64,000 nt of DNA from Isochrysis galbana. Taxonomy: Eukaryota; Haptophyta; Isochrysidales; Isochrysidaceae. Both the position numbers and the translations under genes were made by a program. The DNA lies in assembly GCA_018136815.1 (NCBI GenBank), contig CM030933.1, positions 4,559,009-4,623,008 of the forward strand, written 5' to 3'. Shown piece by piece: positions 1 to 8,675 of this stretch (position 1 is the first letter of the stretch; every line of letters begins with the position of its first letter). The notes below the pieces were generated by a model. That model had not been told where the DNA came from, made no database searches, and saw nothing but the letters and a program-made list of their open reading frames with translations.

Positions 1-532
1 GGAGGAGAGGTGAGGGAAGAGAGAGAGGGAGGGGGAGGAAGGAAGAGAGAGCGAGGGAAGCGGTCAAAACGGTGGGCGAGAGGAGACTCACAGGAGAAGA
101 GAAGGAAGGGGGTGGCGGGGGTGGGGGGTGGGAGGAGAAAGGAGAAGAGAGAGAGGATTACTCTCACCAAGGCGGGGCGGGCGAAGAGGCTCGACGGGAA
201 GGGGTGGGGGGGGGGTCTCTCCAGAGAGAGAGAGAGGACCTCTTCTTCCTCTCCTCTCCTCGGCGGGTGAGAGGGGGGGGGGGGGGGGCTCGCCTTTTTG
301 GTCGCTGCCCCCCCCCCCCCTTCCCCCACTCGTCCATCCCAATCTTTCTTTACTCCTCTTCACATTCGACGTGAAGTACAATCTGGAGATTCGAGAGATC
401 CTCGCACGCGGGAGTCTCAAGTCTTGAGGCGAGGCGAGGGGAAGAAGGGGAGCAAGGAGGACCGAAAGGCCGGGGCGGTGGCGGTGGCCATCCGCTGCGG
501 TTTGACTGACCACTCCAGTTCCCGGCGTGTGG
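1..532. other. GA/G-rich intergenic sequence, no gene seen
   Basis: Purine-rich sequence with runs of G and of AGAG on the plus strand, then a C-run near 307-320. Reading frames that cross it are low-complexity Arg/Glu/Gly or Pro/Ser strings, and I do not accept them as genes. It resembles the purine or pyrimidine tracts found upstream of most genes here, so it could be the leader of a gene lying off the left edge. Confidence 0.5.
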
Positions 533-724
533 TAGGGCGGTCACACAGCTAGTTTAACTTCTAAGGGTGAAATTGACCAAATCAACAGTCAAGATTGAGG
601 ATCCATCACGATGAGATTTTTGGATACAAGTCAACCGAACAAATAATAATCGAGGTTCATTTTATTATGGCGTTGGGGACGATTCGGGGGAGCGTTCATA
701 AATTCGGGGGGCGGTTGAGTGTGA

Positions 725-1478
725 AATAAACCTTTTAATAGTCTCACCGCACACGCGGCCGTGGACCCTCTACTTTCTACTCACGTAGGAAACTTTCTAC
801 ACCCCCACTTCCCCGGCCCTTCTCCCCCCGCCATAAGGCGACTCCCCCCGTGCACTACTAGGGGGATAGGGGTGAAGGGCTTAGATATGGTCCGGTGGCC
901 CGCGCCCCCCCCCGGTGATCATTCCCCCCCTTCCTCCTGTGTCTCCGAGTGGGCGGCGGTCTCAGCCCCGACTTATCCTGTAAACAGGTGCGGGACTTAC
1001 CTATTTTCCGGTGAGCGGAGCTCTCGCTCCGCCCACCCCCTTCTCCGCGCTCTCTCTCCCCTCTCCTGCGGCACGCGCGATGGCGCGCCTGCGGCAGGCC
1101 TGCAGCTGCCTGCTGGCGACCCCTCGAGGCTCATGGAGGCCAGCTCTGGGGGCAGAGGAGGCTGGGACTGGGCCCTGGTCTCCCCTGCCTCTCCCTCGCT
1201 GGCGCTCCTGAGCCTCTGGGGCCCCCAATCTGCACCTGTCTGCCTGTCGACCAGGGGGGGAGGGGGGGTTGGAGCAATGGGCTGGCCACGAGGGGCCAGG
1301 ATGGGCGAATGGGGCGAGCCTGTGGGGAAGGGAGTGGGTCAGTAGGGCAGTGGCCTCCTGGCAAGCCATCAGGCGTGCCAGGAGGATGGGTGGTTCCTCC
1401 CCCATGGCAGGGGAGGAGTGGAGAGAGGGGGGGGCTCGTGCCCCCCCATGGGTCAACCAAGTATAAACTTAGTTGATC
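725..1478 (-). mobile_element. Short hairpin-ended retroelement copy with 17-bp TSD
   Basis: On the minus strand the element starts with an imperfect hairpin (1455-1474, AAGT-loop-ACTT core). A short GC-rich frame beginning Met-Gly-Gly-His-Glu-Pro-Pro follows. It ends with the family 3' signature, here CTATTAAAAGGTTTATT in sense. The 17-bp direct repeat GGGGCGGTTGAGTGTGA flanks it at 708-724 and 1479-1495, so the boundaries are well defined. At about 750 bp it keeps both ends of the family and nothing recognisable between them: an internally deleted derivative. It is nested in the TIR element. Confidence 0.65.
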
Positions 1479-1555
1479 GGGGCGGTTGAGTGTGATTCGC
1501 AAGCGTTCATTTTTAACGCCGAGCGGTGGTGAAAGGATTCGGCAGGGGGGGGGGG

Positions 1556-1990
1556 TCGCATCCGCGATCGACCTTTTTGTTTTAGAAGTTGTTTGCGTTT
1601 GCGTTTCTATGTCCCCTCCTTGCAGGCTAGTCACTAGTCAGATAGTCACCGTCACATCAGGATCCTACATTCGCCCATTCGCCCTCTTTGCCCTCGCCTC
1701 CTTTGGCGCCTCCCTTGTCACCTGCTTGCCCCTCACCTGGCTTACCTCCTTGCGTGCTCCTCGCGTTTTTAGGCTAAGTCGCGCGTTCAGGTAGCGCCGG
1801 TGCAAGGAACCGCCCCCTTGTGTGACGCCGATTCTCCCTCAGGTGTTGGCCGTTGGATTATATTATCGTGGCGATATTTTACTTCGGTCTTCACCAACTC
1901 ACTTAACACTTAAGGGTTTTCGAAAGATTCCCTCCTTATTCCTGTGCGTAACGCGTAACTGTCGCCCCCGTCGGATCGTCCGTCGCCCCG
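1556..1990 (-). repeat. Dispersed repeat, inverted copy of 59760-60175
   Basis: About 430 bp that match the region 59760-60175 in inverse orientation with scattered substitutions. Shared landmarks are GCGACAGACGGACGATCCGA-like ends, a CGATATAATCCAACGG block and a CGTAGAAACGCAAAC block (written in sense). The frames across it are not conserved as protein. It looks like the 3' part of a retroelement family that also has copies at 52276-52690 and 56700-56905. Confidence 0.6.
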
Positions 1991-2077
1991 TCGCTCTCTT
2001 GTCGGCATTCTCTTCCTTGTTCGGTTTGTGAGCAGGTACGTTCCTGTGCGTTCCGTGATAAGGATGGCCTCCGCCGG

Positions 2078-2300
2078 CGGACGTTAGCGCGCGTGCTTTC
2101 GGGCGCCGCGACGGCCGATTTCGACGCAGCTTGGGGGCGCGTCGCGCGCGATTGGCGTCGCTGGCTGGGCGGCACTTGGATATATGGGGCTTGGCGCGGG
2201 CCGGACACTGGGCTGAGGAACAAGAACGGTCTCGTAGCGCGCCCGGCGTCGTTTTGAACTCGGGCTCTCCGAGAGAGAGTATTTAGGCCTGTTTTGCCGT
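2078..2300 (+). repeat. Dispersed ~220-bp repeat, also present in tandem at 7790-8240
   Basis: It starts GGACGTTAGCGCGCGTGCT and ends near GGGCTCTCCGAGAGAGAGTATTTAGGC. The same sequence occurs twice in tandem at 7790-8032 and 8033-8240. Short frames run through the copies, but the copies disagree in frame, so I treat this as non-coding repeat. Confidence 0.6.
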
Positions 2301-2598
2301 TTTTGGGTTACGCTTCGTTGTGGGGGCTCCCGGGGGGGGTCTGGGGCCCAAAGGGCACCGAATATGTATTAGATAGGTGTTTTCCGGGGTTTCTACCGCT
2401 TTACTTTGGTGTATTTCCTCAATCCTGACTTTTTCATTTTTACACCCTTAGAAGTTAAAATAGTGTTTGACCGCCCTATTCGTGGGGCGGGAGGGGGTCG
2501 TTCGGAGGGGGGAGGGAGTTGGCGGGGCAGGTAGGGGGGGACCCTAAGGATTCCTTGGACACCCAGGGGAGGTGGGAAATAGTGGTTAAAATGAGTGA

Positions 2599-2960
2599 GT
2601 GACCGGGCTACGATACTGGATGCAGACCTTAGCACCCCCCAAATGGTTCCACACTAGGATACAAAAAGCGGCGGACAAGATACTTTGGGAAAGCCCCTAC
2701 ATAGGGAAAAAATATAAATGGGTTAGGCACCCACACTCCCCAGTAAATGACACAAACAGCGCAACACGCACGATGGGGACAGGCCTTCTAAACTGGACGA
2801 CACACGTGAACGTGAAGGCCCTACAGGCTAAATGGATACTGAACTACCTCAATGCGAGGAAAGCAACCTGGAAACACGCACTAGACGCGTGGTTCTGCCG
2901 CACCGGGCTGGGCCGGGGAGCGGTCTTTTCCACAATACCTCCCGCCACCCTCACGCACAG
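2599..2960 (+). pseudogene. Fragment of a non-LTR retrotransposon ORF2 (region after the RT)
   Basis: The plus-strand frame reads like the segment that follows the reverse transcriptase in LINE-type ORF2 proteins. It contains ADKILWESPYIG, then GTGLLNWTTHV, then ALQAKWILNYL, the usual W...G.GL..W...alqakWi pattern. There is no RT core (no YxDD box), and the frame decays after about 2960. It abuts the 3109-4510 insertion and lies in the opposite orientation. It is the only piece of the window close to an RT domain. The family assignment is by pattern. Confidence 0.5.
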
Positions 2961-3108
2961 CCTTGGTAGCGCACCTGGGCCGAGCACCGAGCACCCGGAT
3001 ACCGACGACAAAGGAATGACGGGTGACGGGTGACGGGGGGAAGGGGAGGGGGTGGAGGAAAGGGAAGAGAAGGGCGTTGTCAATAGAGGTAGGGAAGTGC
3101 CCTTGTCT

Positions 3109-4510
3109 AAAAAAAAAAAATCTGAAGATTCAGGGCTACACACCTACCGTCTACTGGGCCTTCCAGCTCTATTCCCATCGCCCTTACCTCCCCTCCCTCC
3201 ACCTCCTCGCCTGCCCCCCTTCTTTCCTTTTTCTTTGGTTTCCGGGGTCCGACCTCCGTGCACTACATGAGGTCTGGTTTGGAGCGTGGGGTCTGGGCGG
3301 GCCTGTTGGTCTTGCTCTCGCGTGTGTCTTGTCTTCCCGGTCGTGTTTAGGTGGTTGGGTCCCGTCTGGGTCGCGTTGCCTCTAGTGGTGTCTTCTCTTA
3401 TCGGTTTCCTAAGTGATTCATTCATCCTCTTCACCTTGCTCCCCGGTCTCTTGGACAGCGTGCTCGATTCCCAGTTTGGCGGCTAGCTTGGCCAGCTCCT
3501 CGCTGGGTTTGAGCCTGCCTTTGTACATTTCACGAAATTGGTTAGCGCAGTCTGCCGTCACGAGGATCTCCCATGGGCCGGAGGCGCTCTTGGACAAGAA
3601 GTCGGGCTCGAGGTCAACGCCCTCCAGCTTGTTGAGATGGGCGGTGATAGCGCCTAAGGTCTCTTCATCTTTGGCCTTGTAACCTTTCTCGTATGCCGTG
3701 AATGTGATGATGATCTTCTTGTCAATCGGAAATTCGGTTTCTTCTTCGGGCATAGGTTCGAGGTCTTCGTCAAGTAGGGCCACCTGCGTGGCCGGTGAGA
3801 GGGTTGGGGTTAGTCCCATGTGTGGTCCAGCCCCTATGAGGTCCATGAAGCCCTTTGGGTCCGTGTCTATGTCGCCCTCTCTCAAGGGTTTCGTGTGTTG
3901 GGTGTTTTGTGTTGGCTCTTGTTTGTGTTGGTGTCCGATGTGTTGGGTCTCCCTGGTTGGTGTTGTGTGCGACGCGTGCTTGCCTGAGTCGCGCTTGTCC
4001 CTCCGCCTCTCGGCTGCGCTGGTGAGTTTGTTCTCAGTGCTGTGTCCCTTGTTGTCGTTTGTCCCCATCTTGGGGGTCCACAGCTGGTCTCTGTCATTCT
4101 TTTGGTCTTGGTATGACATTCCCCCAGTTGGGTTCTGTCTGAGATGGTGCCGGGTCAGCCCCTCTCGCCGGAGCGCGAGGGCGGTACCGCGGCTGTGTAG
4201 GGTCCAGGCCCGGGGGCCTTCCCTGATGGAGCGTCCCTCTGGCTTGGTGTGGCAGGTGTGGCTGTGAGGTGAGACGTATGTGTGTTGAATGTTGGCCACC
4301 AGCATGCGGGCTGTTCGCTCGCTGTTCTCGGGTGTGCGCGGGCGTGGCCCGCTGGCTCCCATGCCCACCTGGCTGGGAGGGTCGTCCTGGCGCGGCCGCT
4401 TCGGCGACAGCGGCGTGTCCATTAGTCCTTCGTCCATCGCGGCGAGGGCAGCGGCAGCGAGAGCGGGCGGCGGCGCGCGCTCCATGACCCTATCAGTTTA
4501 CTGATAGTTC
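3109..4510 (-). mobile_element. Hairpin-ended retroelement with ORF1 and 15-bp TSD
   Basis: The 15-bp direct repeat GAAGTGCCCTTGTCT lies at 3094-3108 and 4511-4525. Read on the minus strand, the insert opens with a perfect 8-bp hairpin (4490-4507, CTATCAGT/ACTGATAG) directly at its 5' boundary. It carries one ORF (4485-3418) and ends in a T-run (A12 on the plus strand, 3109-3120) preceded by a 36-bp end motif. An inverted copy of that end motif sits just outside the other TSD at 4526-4562, so the element apparently landed next to the tail of a relative. Confidence 0.75.
3418..4485 (-). CDS. Retroelement ORF1 protein (MERA family), 355 aa
   Basis: Single-exon ORF starting MERAPPPALAA, 5 bp inside the terminal hairpin. 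The first two thirds are Pro/Ser/Thr/His-rich and look disordered. The last ~110 residues form a compact domain containing TFTAYEKGY, then NKLEGVDLEPDF, then GPWEILVTADCANQF. The same pattern (LEGVDxEPDF...GPW.I.V..DCA.QF.E.Y) recurs in the frame at 22870-23433, so this C-terminal module is the conserved part of the protein. I cannot name a known ORF1 fold. RNA binding by this module is inference from its position in a non-LTR-like element. Confidence 0.6.
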   Translation of the reverse strand: MERAPPPALAAAALAAMDEGLMDTPLSPKRPRQDDPPSQVGMGASGPRPRTPENSERTARMLVANIQHTYVSPHSHTCHTKPEGRSIREGPRAWTLHSRGTALALRREGLTRHHLRQNPTGGMSYQDQKNDRDQLWTPKMGTNDNKGHSTENKLTSAAERRRDKRDSGKHASHTTPTRETQHIGHQHKQEPTQNTQHTKPLREGDIDTDPKGFMDLIGAGPHMGLTPTLSPATQVALLDEDLEPMPEEETEFPIDKKIIITFTAYEKGYKAKDEETLGAITAHLNKLEGVDLEPDFLSKSASGPWEILVTADCANQFREMYKGRLKPSEELAKLAAKLGIEHAVQETGEQGEEDE

Positions 4511-4719
4511 GAAGTGCCCTTGTCTAGTAGGTGTGTAGCCCAGGATCTTCAGATTTTTTTTTACGAGTGACTTGTATTGTACTACTACTACTACTAGTAT
4601 AGTCAAGTGGTCTATGGTCTATGTCTATGTGCGCCATGAAATCAGAGTTTGAGAGGCCGCTTTGACCGCGCGAAAGTGCCGCCGCTCGACTGCGAGCCGC
4701 CGCCGCCGCCGCCGCCGCA

Positions 4720-7442
4720 ATGGACGTGGCCGCCACACTCTCGGACCCGCTCACACTGCTGCGCGAGTTCACGCTGGCGAAGCAGCCAGTGCAGCTGATC
4801 GGTGAGCATGTCGTCTTCGGCCGCGTCCGGTGAGGGCCGCTACCTTCCGCCTGCAGCGCTCCTGCAGCGCTGTCGCTGAGCGCGCCTTCTCCCTCTCTGA
4901 TGCTGCAGGTTCCCTCGGGGAGCGCTGACTGCGTACCGTGCATCGGGCAAGGACAAGCCCTTCTACCCGATTGATGCACTCTTATTTCTGCTCGAAAAGC
5001 AGAAGCAGACACATGGCGAGTACGTCAAGGAGTGCGCGGCCAATGCTGTGATGCCAGTGTCGCTCCCCGATCGGAGAGCTTTGCTCAATTATCTCTCGGG
5101 TGTGACCGACACTTCGCCGGCCATTGACATGACCGGCGCGCCATTTGTGCAGGCGGAACTGGTGCGCAACCCTGTTCGCAGCAGAGCGTGCGGCGCACAC
5201 CGTCCGTGCTTCTCGTGAGGCGCGGGCGGCGACACTGCGCAGGGAGCACTGCGGATACGCCAGTGCACCCCGTGATTGCTGCCACAATGCTTGCTTGTCT
5301 GTGAGAGTACGTGTGGATCTCGATGCCGAGGAGCTCGAAAGCTCGGACCTGCCACGGAGCCCTGAGGAACTCGAGCCGCACTGCGCCGCCGCCACTCGAC
5401 AACAGCCTTGTGCACATCTGAATGCTCACTGCTGCTGGTGCGTAGGTTCCAACAGCCGCAGAGGCGGAGGCGGCAGCAGCAGCTGCTGAGGCGACAGCAG
5501 CTGCGGAGTTGGACGAGGCGGAGAATATGTATGTGGATCAGGAAGCGAAAGAGGAGGCCGCAGCCGCAGCGGCGGAGGCGGCCGCCAGGGCAGAGGAGGT
5601 GGTGCGCGAGGCGAAGGAAGCGATGCGCAAGCTATTGAAAGGACCGCATACAGAATTACCGGCGGCAGTGGAAAGCGGTGATGCTGAGGGCAGCACGAGC
5701 GCAATGGAAGTGGATGGCGCGGCGGCTGGTAACAATGCTAGAGCGCAAGCACCCAAGGCCAAATTCCAGAGTGGCCGCGTGCTGTCAGCGGCGCGCCCTT
5801 TCATCAAGGCGGATCGAGAGGTGACCGCTGGGATCCTGAAGCGGGAGAAGAGGCTGCGCAGGTACGCTCCGAATGGGAGGAAGATGCAAAGGGCAGACTG
5901 TATCATCCTTCGGGCGTTGCCGCCTCACGGCTGAGCGACGTTTGCTTCGCCTCCGCATCCAAGCATTCTCCCTGTGAAACCACATGCGCATACGAGCCCC
6001 ATTGCCCACGTGTGCCCCGTCTTTCTTTCACAGCCGTGAGACAATTCTTCTTGCTCCAGTTGCCGGGTTCCCAGTTATAACTCAAATCCTTGAGGTAAAG
6101 CAACTGCTGCAGGCTTGAGTGCACGCAGCGACCTCGGCAACCCTGCATGGCCGTCTGCTGGCTACCTTAAACGGCTCGGGAAACGATTCTGCACGCACCC
6201 ATCTCTCCAACCTGCACCCTTGACAGGGCTTCCGCAAGAAGAACAAGGCGCTCGAGGCAGAGGCCAAGGCTCGTACGGCCGCCGCCAGCGTTCCTGCCGG
6301 ACGTTCCGCATCGTCCGCGCATCGTCCGCCGTCCACAGACGGGGACCGACCACGCGCTGCTACATCAGGGGACGTCAAGTCCGCTTCGACGGCGTCTGCA
6401 AAGCGCCAATCTGCCAATGCTCCTTCCGCTTCAAGCAATGGAGCGGCGCACTCGCGCCGAGTAGCAGTGATGGTCGTTCCTGCAGCGATTACGGCCCCCG
6501 TGAACCTGTGGAATGTGGCTCAGCTATTGAGAGATAAGCAGTGGGTGTCTCCGGTGGAGCTCAAGCAGGGAGGAGCACCGAAGCCCTCGATAATCAAGAT
6601 TGAGCACACGTGAGCGATTGCACCCCCCGAGTACGATTTTGCCTCCCTCACTCGAAGTCCCACGTGCAGTTCTCGCGTGAGCGAGACTGCCGATTAGAGC
6701 CCCTTTCAGCGACTTTCGCACTTTGCCATCACTCTCTTTACCCCGCCCCGTATGAACAGGTTCGAGGATGGATCGACGTGCATGTTTGACGTCATCGAGA
6801 ATCCTCTCAAGCTGAAGCCTCCTGACTGGAGCAACGTGGCGTGCGTCGTGGTGCAAGGCAACACTTGGCAATTCAAGGGATGGCCCTACAAGTCGGAGGC
6901 GGACCTCTTCACCAAGGTCGGCGCTCAGGCCACCCGCTTGCTCAGTAGCTGGCACGGCAGCATGACGGCACCCTTTTCGCAAGGCAAACTCTGACCCAGG
7001 GCATCGGGGGTCGCTGCCATCCATGGAGGCGACGCACGTCCTATGCTCACTAGGCGATCTGCACTCCCGTGGCGCCAGGTGCTCGGTGTGCACATGCGCA
7101 CCTCCGACGAGCAACCCAATCAGCTGGTCAAGAATTGGAATGTTCAAAAGTACGTGTTCTCCAAAGAGAAGGTGTGGCCCCTCATACGACTGCGCATTAG
7201 CCTTCTTTTATAGTATCGCCGCCGGTCAATCCTTGCTCAGTTCAAGAAAGGACTGCACTCGCCCGAGGAGGGTGCTGCAGCTCTGCAGCTCTGCAGCCCT
7301 TCGGCCCTCAATTGCCCCTTGCAATGCCATGCAGGTGCGTCAGCATGACGTCGCCGTCACCGTGACCAGCTTTTGGCAGGCCGTGCACAAGTTTCTACTG
7401 GTGCACAAGCCTCACCTTGTATCCCGGCCAGAGCTAGATTAG
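4720..7442 (+). CDS. CDC73: Cdc73/parafibromin, Paf1 complex subunit
   Basis: Subunit of the nuclear Paf1 transcription-elongation complex, which couples RNA polymerase II to histone modification. The N-terminal domain is split 4720-4829 / 4909-5161: MDVAATLSDPLTLLREF, then VVFGRVRFPRGALTAYRASG, FYPIDALLFLLEKQ and LPDRRALLNYL match the parafibromin start. Exon 5446-5861 is Ala/Glu-rich and ends ADREVTAGILKREKRL, the central conserved helix. Exons 6227-6609, 6760-6916, 7079-7149 and 7335-7442 carry the Ras-like C-terminal domain: VMVVPAAITAPVNLWN, VVVQGNTWQFKGWPY, and finally LLVHKPHLVSR. Phases do not close between 5861 and 6227, nor between 7149 and 7335, so a small exon is probably missing from this model in each gap. 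Identity is confident; exact exon ends are partly inferred. Confidence 0.88.
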
Positions 7443-7789
7443 AGCTCGTTGGGATTTCTGGCATCCCTTGCCACTTGTGCTCCCTCCATGGTGCGGACTC
7501 ATGCCGGTATGCGCACGTGGGTTGCGGTTGCCGTCTAGTTTTCTTTTGATCCTTTACTAGCCCTATCTCCCCGTGAGCCTTGTGCTCTCCTTCGTTCGTA
7601 CGAGTAAATGTGCATGAAGCTCGTTGATCATACATAGCAGCCAACACTCATGCGACATCCAGCACAAAGGTACAACGTATTGAGTATTGAGAAAAATTTT
7701 GGTGATTCCGGCCTACTTTTGCTCTGGGAAAGCCGATAGACTTTCACAGAGACTCGCCTTGGCCTTTGCCCCCCCTCCGTTCGCTGATG
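7443..7789. other. Intergenic, nothing recognised
   Basis: 3' flank of the CDC73 gene. I see no open frame with coding character and no repeat that recurs elsewhere in the window. Confidence 0.4.
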
Positions 7790-8240
7790 CCTCCGTTTGT
7801 GGACGTTAGCGCGCATCATGCTTTGGGGCGCCGTGGCTGCCGATTTCGACATTTCGACGCGCGGCTTGCGGCTTGGGGGAGCGACGCGCTCGAGTTGGCG
7901 TCGCTAGCTGGGCGGCGGTTCCTGGCGTTGGCGTCGCTGACTGGGCAGTTCCTGGATGCTTCGTATGTGATGCGGGTCGAGCAACGGACTGATGACCAAG
8001 AACGGTCTCGCAGCGCGCCCGGTCCGGCGGCAGACGTTAGCGCGCGTGCTCTGGGGCGCGGCGGCTGCCGATTTTGACGACGCGGCTTGGGGGGCGCGTC
8101 GCGCTCGATTGGCGTGGCCGGCTGGGCGGTTCCCGGCTGTTCCACATACCGGGCTGATGACCAAGAAGAAGAAGGGTCTCGCAGCGCGCCCGGCGTCGTT
8201 TTGAATTTGGGCTCTCCGAAATAGTGTATTTAGGCTTGTT
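7790..8240 (+). repeat. Two tandem copies of the 2078-2300 repeat
   Basis: Two head-to-tail units (about 7790-8032 and 8033-8240). Each has the GACGTTAGCGCGC start, the CGCGGCTTGGGG block and the GCAGCGCGCCCGG block. The second ends GGGCTCTCCGAAATAGTGTATTTAGGC like the copy near 2300. The first unit carries an internal duplication of the TTGGCGTCGCT(A/G)(A/G)CTGGGC motif. Confidence 0.6.
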
Positions 8241-8675
8241 TTAACCCTGTTGCTTCTCCTTATTGACGCTTGACGCGGTGCAAAGCTGGGCTGTGCGCGG
8301 TCCTCCCATCCTCCCGCCAAGAGCTGTATAGGGCATGCAAGTGCCCTCCACCCTCCACAGCCGCCAGGCCTCGTTCGATCCAGACTGCCGCGCGCGCGCT
8401 CGCGCCCACCCCCCACCCCCATCCGTGGCTCTGCAAGCCCTGCAGCCCTGGCCTTGCTTCTTCTGTTTCCCCCGGTTGCGGTTCACCTCAAACCATCTTC
8501 AAGCCCGGCGTTTGACCATTTTTAGAGGGTGGGGGGTCGGAGGTCGATGGAAGGCCTTTAGCCTGCCGGGTCGTTACGATCTCCATCGACGAGCTCGCGC
8601 TCTGGCGGCGCCCACAGCGGGGCGTGCCATGCTTCTCCTTCTCGCGCGTTTGTGGAGTCCGTTGCAGGTGGCGAG

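Larger units (their letters stand above)
533..2478. mobile_element. TIR DNA-transposon-like element (non-autonomous), TA flanks
   Basis: The left end (533-603) reads TAGGGCGGTCA followed by TTTAACTTCTAAGGGTGAAA and a CAAGATTGAGG block. The right end (about 2407-2478) is the inverted counterpart, ending TTTGACCGCCCTA. The ends match over about 70 bp with small gaps, and both abut TA, which suggests a TA target-site duplication. No transposase frame is visible inside. The interior holds a later retroelement insertion (725-1478) and pieces of two other dispersed repeats (1556-1990, 2078-2300). Single related ends recur at 35549-35620 and 46020-46236. Confidence 0.6.

Noticed and set aside
2599..2960. 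Possible autonomous retrotransposon
   Set aside because: Only the post-RT segment is present; no RT core or endonuclease, so kept as a fragment.
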